64,000 bases of DNA from Hydrogenophaga sp. (GTDB lineage: Bacteria; Pseudomonadota; Gammaproteobacteria; Burkholderiales; Burkholderiaceae_C). Location: assembly GCF_026125825.1 (NCBI RefSeq), contig NZ_JAHCKK010000009.1, forward strand, positions 22,272-86,271, read 5' to 3'. The position numbers and the translations under genes were made by a program. Below the pieces are notes generated by a model. It worked only from the letters and a program-made list of their open reading frames with translations, was not told the origin of the DNA and did no database searches. Of this stretch, positions 5,889-14,406 are shown piece by piece (within the stretch, counting starts at the first letter, position 1; each line of letters begins with the position of its first letter).

Positions 5889-8749
5889 CCAGCCGGGTGC
5901 CGGCCCACCGCGTCCAGCGCGGCCTCCAGCGCCCCGATATCCACCGGCTTGGCCATGTGGTCGTTGAAACCGCTGCGAAGCGCCATGTCGCGGTCCGCGG
6001 GCTGGCCATAGCCGGTCAGCGCAATCAGGTGCATCGAGCGCGTCGCCGGCTCCGCCCTGAGCCGGCGCGCCAGCTCGTAGCCGTCCATCCCCGGCAGGCC
6101 GATGTCCACGATGCACACATCCGGCGCCTGGTCCGCCACCATGGCCAGGCATTCCTCTGCGTTCAGGGCCGTGCTCACCTCGTGGCCGCAGATCAGCAGC
6201 AGGCTCGCCAGCGTCTGGGCCGCGTCCACGTTGTCGTCCACCACCAGCACCCGGGCAAGCTCGCCACTGCGCGCCGGGGGCGACGCTTCTTCGCACGGCT
6301 CCACCGCCGCCTCGGCAGGCAAGGCCAGCGGCAGCGAAACCGTCACCCGCGTGCCACGGCCGTCGCGCCCGCGCTCGGCCACGATCGTGCCCCCGTGGCG
6401 CTCGACAATGCTGCGCGCAATCGTCAGCCCCAGGCCCAGGCCGCTCTTGGAGCGCTGCAAGCTCTGCTCGCCCTGCACAAAGCGGTCAAACACCCGAGGC
6501 ATCAGCTCATCGGGAATGCCCGTGCCCCTGTCCTCCACCGTCAGCAGGGCCTCGCTCGCGCTGCGCCGCAGCCAGATGGTGACCGGGTCGCCCGGGTCGC
6601 TGAACTTCGCGGCGTTGCTCAGCAGATTGCCCACCACCTGCGCCAGCCGGAGAAAATCGCCCCTCACACCAATCGGCCCCTCTTCGGCGTGGACCACCGG
6701 CTCGGCGCGCTGCGCAAACAAAGGCTGCGTCACCTCGATGGCCCGGCAGGCCACCTGGCGCAAGTCCACCTGCTCCAACTGCAGCCCGATCTTGCCCGCC
6801 ACGATGCGCGACACATCGAGCAAATCGTCCACCAGGAGCGTGAGATGCCGGGCCTGGCGCTCGATGATCTCGCGCTCGCGCACAAACGTGGTGGCATCGC
6901 GGCGCTTCATGATCTCGGTGGCCGTGAGAATGGGCGCCAGCGGATTCCTCAGCTCATGCCCCAGCATCGCCAGGAAATCGTCTTTCGCCTTGCTCGCGGC
7001 GTTGGCCTTCTCCAGCGCAATGTTGCACTCCGAATACAGCCGCACATTGTCCAGCGCGAGCGCGGCGCGCCGGGCCAGCTCGCTGATCAAGGCGACATCG
7101 TCCGCCTCGAAGCGCCGCACCGAATCCACCTGGATCGCCGCCATGGCCCCGATCACCCGGTCGCGCGCCACCAGCGGCACCGCGCACACCGCCCTCATGC
7201 CGCTGGCCTCGGCGAACTCGCGGTACCGGGCATCCTCGATCTTCGACACATCGCCCGGCTCGAAGTGCTGCACATGCTCGCGCCCCGTGGCGATCACCCA
7301 CGGCAGCGAACCCTTCATCGACGCCGGCACAGGCCCCGACCGCACCACGCGCTGCGCCGCCTCCAGGCGCGCCGGGTCCGGGTGGAACGTCCAGCTCTGC
7401 GCCGGCGCGCCGTCCAGGCTCAGCAGATCCAGGCGCAGCATGTCCGCCACACCGGGCACCACCGCCGCGGCGATCGCGTCGATCGTCCGCGACTCATCCA
7501 GCGACTGCGTCAACGACGACGTGGCCGACAACAGCATCTGCAGCCGGCCCCTGGCCGCCTCCGCCACCGCGCGCGAACCCCGCTCGGAGCGCAACAAGCC
7601 TTCGCGCTCCTCCTCGGCCCGTGAACGCTCCTGCCCCGCCGTCCACAGCGCCGAGGCAACCTCGTCGAAGTCCGGCAGGCCCTGGGGCGGCGGAGGCAAA
7701 GGCACCCCTTTGCCCAAAGCCACCGCGCCATCGCGCAAAGCCTGCGCGCGAACCGTGATGGAACGGCTCACCAGCCAGAACACCATGCCCCCCGCCCCCA
7801 GCGACAGCAGCAAACCCGCGACGTACAGCCACGCCGCCCGCCACAGGCCGGCATGCGCGATCTCGGACGATGCGCCCAGCGCAATCGTCCAGCCGGTGCG
7901 CTGGATGTGGGACACCGCCGTGTACGCCTCGTCCCCCTCCAAAGTGGACGTCATGCCCACGCCCTCGCGCCGATCGCCCATCTCTTCCAGCATGCGCTGC
8001 AGCGAAGGGCTGGGTGGCGTGCCGAAATGCTTGCCGTGGTCCTTGGAGCGCGCCACCCGCTTCAAATCGGAATCAAACACCGACACCACCCAATGCCCCG
8101 GCAACTGTTGCCGCTGAATCACCTCCAGAATGGAATCGGTGCTCACGATGGCCGTGAGCACATAACGGACCTCACCCTCGTGCAGCACGGGAACGCGCAC
8201 CGTGTAGCCCAAGTAGCCGCGAGGCCCCATCAGCATCGGGCCCACCGCCGCCGCCCGTGTGCGCACCACCTCCGACACGCTGGCGCCGTGCAAAGACTCG
8301 CGCGCATCGCTGCCCAACGGGAGCTCGCTGACGAAGACCACGCCGCCATCCGGCCGCGCCAGCACCACGGCCCGCCAGTCCGGGCTGGCCGCGCGAAGCT
8401 GCCGCGCCGCCGCATGCACCGCGCCCAGCCGGGACTCATCGGCATCCTGCAGCGACTGGGCCAGGGCAAACGCCTCCAGCGTCGCCACCGTGCGCTGCAT
8501 GCGCGCATCGATGGCCGCGCCCAGCGCCTGGGCCATGCCCAGCGTGGCCTGCTCCACCTGCTGCTTCTGCTGATGAACCATCACCACAAACGCGGCCGTG
8601 GCAAACAGGCACAGCGGCAAAATCGCCGCCACGCCCAACAGCATCAGGCGGCTGCGCAAAGAAAAGCCGTGCCAAAACCACTCGCGCGCGCGCTGCCCGT
8701 CTGCGGGGCGTACGGCGGCACCCGCTGGCGTGTGATCACTTGCGGTCAT
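5885..8749 (-). CDS. Hybrid sensor histidine kinase / response regulator
   Basis: A 954-residue membrane-bound two-component hybrid kinase. Order: transmembrane helix about 34-58; a periplasmic sensor of dCache type about 60-295; second helix about 304-328; linker; GAF-like domain about 410-570; HisKA with the phospho-accepting His598 in MLGHELRNPLAP; HATPase with NLLSNAAKFSDPG, VEDRGTGIP and GLGLGLTIARS; receiver about 833-950 with acidic pair Asp838-Asp839, phospho-acceptor Asp882 in VDIGLPGMDGYE and a late Lys. All catalytic residues are intact. It carries no DNA-binding output domain, and no partner regulator lies adjacent, so its target is unknown. The ligand of the periplasmic sensor cannot be told. 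Confidence 0.92.
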   Translation of the reverse strand: MTASDHTPAGAAVRPADGQRAREWFWHGFSLRSRLMLLGVAAILPLCLFATAAFVVMVHQQKQQVEQATLGMAQALGAAIDARMQRTVATLEAFALAQSLQDADESRLGAVHAAARQLRAASPDWRAVVLARPDGGVVFVSELPLGSDARESLHGASVSEVVRTRAAAVGPMLMGPRGYLGYTVRVPVLHEGEVRYVLTAIVSTDSILEVIQRQQLPGHWVVSVFDSDLKRVARSKDHGKHFGTPPSPSLQRMLEEMGDRREGVGMTSTLEGDEAYTAVSHIQRTGWTIALGASSEIAHAGLWRAAWLYVAGLLLSLGAGGMVFWLVSRSITVRAQALRDGAVALGKGVPLPPPPQGLPDFDEVASALWTAGQERSRAEEEREGLLRSERGSRAVAEAARGRLQMLLSATSSLTQSLDESRTIDAIAAAVVPGVADMLRLDLLSLDGAPAQSWTFHPDPARLEAAQRVVRSGPVPASMKGSLPWVIATGREHVQHFEPGDVSKIEDARYREFAEASGMRAVCAVPLVARDRVIGAMAAIQVDSVRRFEADDVALISELARRAALALDNVRLYSECNIALEKANAASKAKDDFLAMLGHELRNPLAPILTATEIMKRRDATTFVREREIIERQARHLTLLVDDLLDVSRIVAGKIGLQLEQVDLRQVACRAIEVTQPLFAQRAEPVVHAEEGPIGVRGDFLRLAQVVGNLLSNAAKFSDPGDPVTIWLRRSASEALLTVEDRGTGIPDELMPRVFDRFVQGEQSLQRSKSGLGLGLTIARSIVERHGGTIVAERGRDGRGTRVTVSLPLALPAEAAVEPCEEASPPARSGELARVLVVDDNVDAAQTLASLLLICGHEVSTALNAEECLAMVADQAPDVCIVDIGLPGMDGYELARRLRAEPATRSMHLIALTGYGQPADRDMALRSGFNDHMAKPVDIGALEAALDAVGRHPAG

Positions 8750-8934
8750 GGGTCGTTGCTTCCAATCAAGAGGGGGCGTTACAGATCCACGAAGGCATCT
8801 GATGCGCTGACGTTGCAGCCCAGCGCAGAGGGTAGTGAATTTTCAGGGCATCGGCGTGCGGCAAGGGGAAAACCCGGCCTCTGTGCGCCACCGCACAAAC
8901 GCGGCGCGAAGCAAGGGCCTTCGTCCAGCTCGAT

Positions 8935-9354
8935 TTAGTTCTTCTTCTTGGGCTGGGTGCGGGGTGGGCGCTTGGCTGGCGGCTTCTTGCGGGCCGCGTT
9001 GGCAACCGGCGCGGGGGGCGTCACGCCAGCGGCCAGCATCGACACGTACTTCACCGCTTCGATCTGCTTCTCAGGCGAGCAGCGCTCGAGGTCGTCCACC
9101 ACGGCGCGCAGCATCGGATTCAGATCCGAGCGCGTGACGAGCCGCTCACCCGTCAACACATAAAGCGCGTCCACGCCCTCAGCAGCAAGCCGCGCCAGCA
9201 ACTCGGCAGAGAGCCGCTTGCGGCCATTGCACACGTCACGAAGTCCCAGCGGACTCGGCTCGCCGATCTGTCGGGACGCTTCGGCAACAGAACCAAAGCG
9301 ACCCAACTCATCGCGCAGGCGAGCGAGCAACATTTCCACGTCCACCGTTGACAT
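8935..9354 (-). CDS. Small XRE/repressor-like DNA-binding protein with Lys-rich tail
   Basis: A 139-residue protein. Residues about 8-65 read as a phage-repressor-type helix-turn-helix (VAEASRQIGEPSPLGLRDVC then GRKRLSAELLARLAAEG). A short helical middle follows, then a basic low-complexity end rich in Lys, Pro and Arg (ARKKPPAKRPPRTQPKKKN). It is divergent from the RHH gene at 9445 across about 90 AT-rich bases. Such small repressors usually control the divergent genes; that role here is inferred. It lies at the left edge of the compositionally different segment. Confidence 0.65.
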   Translation of the reverse strand: MSTVDVEMLLARLRDELGRFGSVAEASRQIGEPSPLGLRDVCNGRKRLSAELLARLAAEGVDALYVLTGERLVTRSDLNPMLRAVVDDLERCSPEKQIEAVKYVSMLAAGVTPPAPVANAARKKPPAKRPPRTQPKKKN

Positions 9355-9444
9355 CGAGTAATAATTCCTCTAATATAAGTAGAAATCAGTAATTCACCGT
9401 TACTCAATGCTACCCGAGTCACGGCATGCACACCCGTCTACGCC
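9355..9444. promoter_or_regulatory. Divergent AT-rich control region with repeated AGTAAT motifs
   Basis: This spacer between the XRE-like gene and the RHH gene is clearly richer in A and T than its surroundings. It holds two copies of AGTAAT followed by an ATTC-like end (near 9357 and 9388). It also holds an inverted repeat AGTAA-N7-TTACT at 9388-9404. A GAGTAA at 9356 mirrors TTACTC near 9400. These are reasonable operator half-sites for one of the two flanking regulators; a minus-strand TATATT-like -10 is also visible. Confidence 0.45.
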
Positions 9445-9645
9445 ATGCTTCAAAAGACACCTGCGCCAGGCCGCAAACGCGTACCCAACGGCGTCAACAG
9501 CTCGCGCCCCATTGCACTGAGACTTACGCCTGCGGAACTGCAGCGCGTGAAGGAGAGAGCCAACCTTGAACAGCGCTCCATGGCCAGCATCTGCCGCATG
9601 GCGGTGCTGCGCGAACTGGGGATGAACGATCAGGGGGCGGCGTGA
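9445..9645 (+). CDS. Small ribbon-helix-helix (CopG-like) protein
   Basis: A 66-residue protein. After a basic leader, residues about 21-58 show the beta-strand SRPIALRLTPAEL and two amphipathic helices (LQRVKERANLEQRS, MASICRMAVLREL) of a ribbon-helix-helix DNA-binding domain. Such proteins act as dimeric repressors or antitoxins. Its TGA stop is entangled with the start of the next small gene (TGATG at 9643-9647), so the two are translationally coupled in the manner of a small regulatory pair. No known toxin fold is evident in the partner. Confidence 0.6.
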   Translation: MLQKTPAPGRKRVPNGVNSSRPIALRLTPAELQRVKERANLEQRSMASICRMAVLRELGMNDQGAA

Positions 9646-9953
9646 TGAGACTGAACAAACCGCCTCTGCCCGAGCCCGTGCGAGCCATGCAACACGACGT
9701 ACCGGCCCAACGCTTGTCGCTGGCGATCAAACAGGAATCGACTTCGGGGCTGAACGTCTCTGCAAGCCGCACGGCGGTTCGCAAAGTGCCCTCGGTGGTG
9801 TTGCTGCAGGCCCGCGAAAACCCCTTCGAGCTCGAATGGAAACTCACCCCCGCACAAGCGGGCCTGCTGGCAGACAAGCTGCTTCAAGCCGTGGCCAACT
9901 GTCACATGATGGACGAGATAGCCGCGGCCTCGCCTGACGATCCGGAGATTTGA
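9645..9953 (+). CDS. Hypothetical 102-residue partner of the RHH protein
   Basis: A 102-residue protein coupled to the RHH gene by a TGATG overlap (an in-frame GTG at 9642 is the alternative start). Visible features are a polar N-terminus, a possible beta-rich centre (SVVLLQARENPFELEWKLTP) and a C-terminal helix (AGLLADKLLQAVANCH) with an acidic end. I recognise no family. The pairing with a DNA-binding protein would fit a toxin-antitoxin or a regulatory module, but no catalytic motif supports a toxin call. It ends 264 bp before the SIR2 gene start. Confidence 0.5.
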   Translation: MRLNKPPLPEPVRAMQHDVPAQRLSLAIKQESTSGLNVSASRTAVRKVPSVVLLQARENPFELEWKLTPAQAGLLADKLLQAVANCHMMDEIAAASPDDPEI

Positions 9954-10217
9954 AGGTTGCTTGGAGCGGGCTTGTCGTTGGGGTAACACTAGGGATGGTA
10001 TGTAGCGTTCTAAGACGTTGGGGGCGCCCTAGCTGGCGCTCTCGGTCAATAGCCGTCGCTCCTTGAACCGATTGATCGACGGCAAATGGCTGGCACCCAC
10101 TTCACGCGCAGCGCCAAAGTCATTCCGAGGCGTCTCGAGCGCACCTCAGCAGGGCGCGCCTATCCATACTGACCCTTACGAGTGCGTCGAGATGTAGATG
10201 GCCGCTTAAGATTAGGA

Positions 10218-11738
10218 ATGCCGGAAGCCGCGAGCTACATACCCAATCAAACCCTCAAAGATGCTGCGAAGCATGGCGAGCTTGTCGTCTTCGTGGGTGC
10301 TGGTGCGTCCATGCTTTGCGGCAGCCCCGATTGGCGCGGATTCGCAAGCCAAGTGGTCGGCGCCCTGGAGAAGGGCGGCGTGCTCAGCTTCTTGGAGGCG
10401 GAGCAACTCCGCGGACTAGGCGATTCGCGGCGAACTCTCTCAATTGCAATGGCACTTGCAAAAGAAAGGGACTTAGCAATCGATTTCGACAACATCTTGC
10501 ATCCGTCCAATCCTGCGGCGATTGGCTTCGAGCTGTATCAGTTGCTTTCGAGCTTGCGCCCCGTCTTTGTTACGACAAATTACGACAGATGGCTCGACGA
10601 TGCCGGCCCGGAAGAGCTCTCATCCGTAGTCAAAGTCGGCGGCGAGGCGGAACCCGCGAAGGGGCCAAGCAAAAGGCCAAAGTATTACTTGCGCGAGCAC
10701 TTGTCTTCCGCGCTGCTAGCCGAGAGAGGGGCTGTAATCCATCTCCATGGTTCCTATACAGACCCGAATTCAATGGTTGTCTCGTTGAAGAACTACATCG
10801 AGCACTATGCAGACCCGAGAGTACAGGCGTTTCTGTCGGCGATGTTCAAGAACCACACGGTTCTATTTGTGGGCTATGGGCTTGCGGAACTGGAGGTCTT
10901 GGACCACATCATTAGATCCAACGAATCGCTGCGAACTGGGACAACTGAACCACGACACTTTCTCTTGTATGCCTATCGATCAACTGAGTCGGTTCAAACA
11001 CGATTTATTGAACACTTTTTTCGCGATCAGTGTGGGGTTTGCGTTGTTCCATACTGCATCGACGCGAAGGGCCATCAGGAGGTGGTCGAGGTCTTCAAGG
11101 GTTGGGGATCGGAGTTAGATGTCCGCGACCCAACGATGCTTGACCTTCAATCGCATCTTGATAGATGCGTCGCTTCACCAACCGGAGTCAATCGCGAAGC
11201 GGCGCTTCGACTTGTTAGAAATCGACCTGAACTCGCCTCATACTTCATCAACTCGTTGAATGACGCGGTTTGGTTTGCTGACCTTGACCATGCCGGTTTC
11301 TTCAACGTAGCACACAATCCCACGGTGAAGGTCGTCGAGAATAAACATGGAATCACCTACCAAGCTGAGGGGTGGCCCGCCCTTCGCTACCTAGAGCAGA
11401 TTGCCGCATCGGCAAAGGCCGAACAGGCGGCACGAATCGCAAACATCGTTCGGGCTATCAGCGCCGACGCTCAAAAGCGAGGTTTGGACAATTGGAGGAC
11501 TTGGTGGTCCCTTGCCACAATCCTATCGAAGCTGCCACTTGAGGCAATGGTGGACCAGGACGTTGACATGATTCGCTATTGGCTGGAGGGCCGGTTCGAT
11601 TCAAACATGGTGGGTCTAGAGCTAGGCGAGAAGCTGCTCCCGCGACTCCTCGACAGCTCGGAGCCGACAAATTGGCATAGGGCAATGCTGCTTGTCGATG
11701 CACTCTCGATGATGCGGCGCACCGAGGAGCGGCCATGA
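10218..11738 (+). CDS. SIR2-domain NADase-like protein with C-terminal helical region
   Basis: A 506-residue protein. The N-terminal SIR2 fold has the NAD-binding GAGAS loop at about 27-31, TTNYD at 119-123 and the catalytic-type His177 in IHLHGS, plus VLFVGYGLAELEVL near 230. Residues beyond about 290 are helical and lack a recognised domain. SIR2 proteins in bacterial immunity (Thoeris ThsA, DSR proteins, SIR2-Argonaute and SIR2-HerA systems) deplete NAD on phage infection. That role is inferred here. The ATG at 10218 is preferred to 10182 because the protein then begins just ahead of the Rossmann core. The stop overlaps the next gene start (ATGA). GC content is much lower than in the flanks. 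Confidence 0.85.
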   Translation: MPEAASYIPNQTLKDAAKHGELVVFVGAGASMLCGSPDWRGFASQVVGALEKGGVLSFLEAEQLRGLGDSRRTLSIAMALAKERDLAIDFDNILHPSNPAAIGFELYQLLSSLRPVFVTTNYDRWLDDAGPEELSSVVKVGGEAEPAKGPSKRPKYYLREHLSSALLAERGAVIHLHGSYTDPNSMVVSLKNYIEHYADPRVQAFLSAMFKNHTVLFVGYGLAELEVLDHIIRSNESLRTGTTEPRHFLLYAYRSTESVQTRFIEHFFRDQCGVCVVPYCIDAKGHQEVVEVFKGWGSELDVRDPTMLDLQSHLDRCVASPTGVNREAALRLVRNRPELASYFINSLNDAVWFADLDHAGFFNVAHNPTVKVVENKHGITYQAEGWPALRYLEQIAASAKAEQAARIANIVRAISADAQKRGLDNWRTWWSLATILSKLPLEAMVDQDVDMIRYWLEGRFDSNMVGLELGEKLLPRLLDSSEPTNWHRAMLLVDALSMMRRTEERP

Positions 11739-13984
11739 CCGACAAAGCCGGCGTACTGGATAGCTACCGGTTGGGTGAGGTACTGAAGACGTCAGCCAGG
11801 AAGCTCGGCGAGCGCTGTAGCGCTGCAGCTGTTGAGATGTTGGCAGGCCGTTTGGCCGAGTACATTGGCTCCGCTGACGATGACAAGTACTCATACATTT
11901 GGCGCTCGGCGATTGAAGACCACGAGCAAGATGCACACAAAGATGACACGCGCGACGTACTCGTTGATGCTGTCCGTGATGCTGCTCTTGGTGCTACGAG
12001 CTCCAGTTCCCCAGCAGCTCTAACCGTTGCGAAGTCGCTCCTTCAATCTCCGTATCCGACGCTCACTCGAGTGGGAATTTACGTTTGTGGTGAGCACTAT
12101 GGCACTGTAGGAGCAGTCTTTTGGGAATGCGCAAAGGAGAGTTGGTTTCTCGACACTCTTTACTGGCATGAACTCTATTGGCTTATCAACAAGGCCTTCT
12201 CTAAATTTACTGCCTCGCAAAGAGCTCAGTTTCTGCACATCGTGGATCAATTAAAAGGAGATTGGGCGGAGGAGTCACGGCAGGAGGAATGGGACGATAT
12301 CCACAAGCGTGACCTCTTGCATCCGGCATCTGGACTGGGCGACGCGGAGGTGGATGAGAAGTACCAAGCCCTGGTGTTGCGTTGGGGACCGGTGCGTGAC
12401 CACCCGGATTTCCATACGTACTCGTCAAGCGGGTGGGTCGGAGACCGAAGCCCCGTCACATCCGATGCGCTAGTTGGTATGTCCGACGAGGAATTGGTGG
12501 CCTACCTAAAGGGTTTCGTACCAGATGCAGGCACTTGGGATGGACCAACGTACCGAGGACTTGCTATATCGATCTCCACCGCAGTGCGGGCGAGCGAGGA
12601 TGGCTTTGCACAGCGAATTAGTCTCTTCGCTGACTTGGATCGTCCATACCAGCATGGCCTGCTCAGGGGCCTCAAAGAGCGGTGGTCTGACGACAAGCGA
12701 GACATAAACTGGCCAGCGACTCTGTCGCTTATGCACGCAATCGTTTCTTCGCCAGCCTTCAAAGCCGACTTAGCTGCACATCCAGCGAAAGGGTGGGAGC
12801 CTTCCGTACATTGGGTCGTGAGTGATATTTCCGAACTGTTGAAGGGAGCATTGGGAACACAGCGCCGCCTGCCTTCAGAGTTCCACAAGGCGTGTCTTCA
12901 AGTTCTGCGCAGGATTCTCGACGCTACTCCTATAGAGGCCGAACAGTGGGACGATGCCGTTTCACATGCAATCAACTCCCCAAGAGGCCGAGCTCTGGAG
13001 TGCTTCATTCACCTCGCGCTAGCAATGCGACGCGAGGAGGTTGCGCCAAATCCAAGTCAAGGAGGGACTTGGTCCGCCGTCGGACCGGTGTTTGAAGCTG
13101 AACTTGCAACTAGCGAGTCCGGGCTGAATGCTGACTTCTCGGCGATGGCCGGGATGTACTGCGCGAACTTGCATTACGTTAACGCCGAGTGGACGGAAGC
13201 CAACTTTGACAGAATCTTCTCGTCCACCAGCGACGCAGCTTGGAAGTGCGCAGCACAAGGCTTCGCGTACCAACGCCACCTTCACGACTGGCTCTTCAAC
13301 CGCCTTGTCGCAGGCGGGCATCTTAGGAGGATGGTTTTCTCGGAGGGGCTCCCTGATCAGGTAGCTGAGAAAGCTCTGCAGTTCCTGGGGCTAGCTTATC
13401 TGGAGGGCATGGAGAGCATTACCGAGGGTGGACTGCTCAGCGAACTTGTTGCGGACCTGAGGATTAAGGAGCTTTCGAAGTTATGCTGGTTTTTTTGGAC
13501 GCTTCGAGGTAAGTCTGTCCCCCCCAACCGCGCGTCCAAGATCCTGAAGTTCTGGATGAAGGTCGCGGAGCAGGTTCGTGCAAACCGAGCCGACGAGCCT
13601 GAACTGCAGTCCGCCCTCGGCCAACTGGTCGTCTTTGTTCACGAGCTGACTCCGGCCGCCGTTGAGGTATTGGTCGAGGCGGCGCCTCACGCGCAAGTTA
13701 GGCATCATGGCTACATGCTGGTCGAGAACCTTGCGCGTCTTGCGAATCAGTATCCGAAAGAGGTTGCCATCATCTTCCGCGCAGCGATTTCTGGCTTCTT
13801 GCCTGACTATCGCAAGGAGGACGTAATTGCATGCGTCAATCGATTGGCAGAAGCGGGCGAGGTGGAAGAAGCTGAGGGAATATGCAATGCATATGCAGAA
13901 CAAGGTTCGACGCTGCTAAAGCAGACCTACGAAGAAATTCGCGCAAGACAGCGCGCGTCGAGTAGCGACGAGACTGCCCTCTAG
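11735..13984 (+). CDS. Large alpha-solenoid protein, partner of the SIR2 protein
   Basis: A 749-residue protein with no signal peptide or membrane segment and no catalytic motif that I recognise. It reads as a long series of amphipathic helices with HEAT/ARM-like periodicity, with many Trp and aromatic residues (WSAVGPVFEAELA, WKCAAQGFAYQRHLHDWLF, LCWFFWTLRG). ATGA overlap with the SIR2 gene implies tight coupling. In single-chain defence sirtuins (DSR type) a SIR2 domain is followed by a comparable helical array, so this pair may be a split version, with this protein as the phage sensor. I cannot confirm a match to a named DUF. Codon use, with many A/T-ending codons, matches the SIR2 gene and not the chromosome. 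Confidence 0.8.
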   Translation: MTDKAGVLDSYRLGEVLKTSARKLGERCSAAAVEMLAGRLAEYIGSADDDKYSYIWRSAIEDHEQDAHKDDTRDVLVDAVRDAALGATSSSSPAALTVAKSLLQSPYPTLTRVGIYVCGEHYGTVGAVFWECAKESWFLDTLYWHELYWLINKAFSKFTASQRAQFLHIVDQLKGDWAEESRQEEWDDIHKRDLLHPASGLGDAEVDEKYQALVLRWGPVRDHPDFHTYSSSGWVGDRSPVTSDALVGMSDEELVAYLKGFVPDAGTWDGPTYRGLAISISTAVRASEDGFAQRISLFADLDRPYQHGLLRGLKERWSDDKRDINWPATLSLMHAIVSSPAFKADLAAHPAKGWEPSVHWVVSDISELLKGALGTQRRLPSEFHKACLQVLRRILDATPIEAEQWDDAVSHAINSPRGRALECFIHLALAMRREEVAPNPSQGGTWSAVGPVFEAELATSESGLNADFSAMAGMYCANLHYVNAEWTEANFDRIFSSTSDAAWKCAAQGFAYQRHLHDWLFNRLVAGGHLRRMVFSEGLPDQVAEKALQFLGLAYLEGMESITEGGLLSELVADLRIKELSKLCWFFWTLRGKSVPPNRASKILKFWMKVAEQVRANRADEPELQSALGQLVVFVHELTPAAVEVLVEAAPHAQVRHHGYMLVENLARLANQYPKEVAIIFRAAISGFLPDYRKEDVIACVNRLAEAGEVEEAEGICNAYAEQGSTLLKQTYEEIRARQRASSSDETAL

Positions 13985-14406
13985 CTAAGGAACTGCGCTG
14001 CAACGCTGATCTGTCAGCTGGGATGCGCCTGAGACCAGCGCCAAAAGGGCAGTAATGGGTTGAAAGCTGCCAACCGGACGAAGTGGGCGAATTTCCGAGA
14101 TCAATCTGAAGCCGCCGTCTGGATGCCAAGGTTAGCTGTGCAGCGACTGCTGCCGGTCGAGACGCCACTCTATGTGCGCTTCGCGCCGCGCTGCGGACAT
14201 TCAGACCGCCGCGAGCTGCGGCGACTGCTTGCATGTGGCGGCGTCATGGCTAGACCATGCCGATCGCGCTTCCCCACCACTTCGGCAGGATCCCGACCGG
14301 GCAGTGAAGCTCGAGTTCGCACATAAAAATACTGCGACACCCAATCTCTCGCGAACGGCGTGGCTGCTTTGCTGCCGCGAGCCCAAGACCCGCTCATGGT
14401 GGCGGA
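13985..14406. other. Non-coding gap between convergent accessory genes
   Basis: These 422 bases lie between the stops of the solenoid gene and the nuclease gene. Short open frames exist on both strands, but none has a convincing start, composition or recognisable motif. No terminator with a clear U-tract was seen. Higher local GC than in the flanking genes suggests leftover chromosomal or decayed sequence. Confidence 0.4.

Noticed and set aside
6102-8117. 671-residue plus-strand open frame
   Set aside because: It is antisense to the hybrid kinase; Ser/Arg/Thr-rich with no recognised domain.
10029-10140. Short minus-strand stretch with protein-like text ahead of the SIR2 gene
   Set aside because: A frame reading DFGAAREVGASHLPSINRF ends in a stop but begins after another stop and matches no family I know; too short to call.
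10218-13984. Thoeris system
   Set aside because: The SIR2 protein is not followed by a TIR protein, and no SLOG-type domain is evident at its C-terminus; the partner is a helical protein.
14170-14397. Minus-strand open frame of 75 residues between convergent genes
   Set aside because: Composition and start are unconvincing, and no homologue is recalled.
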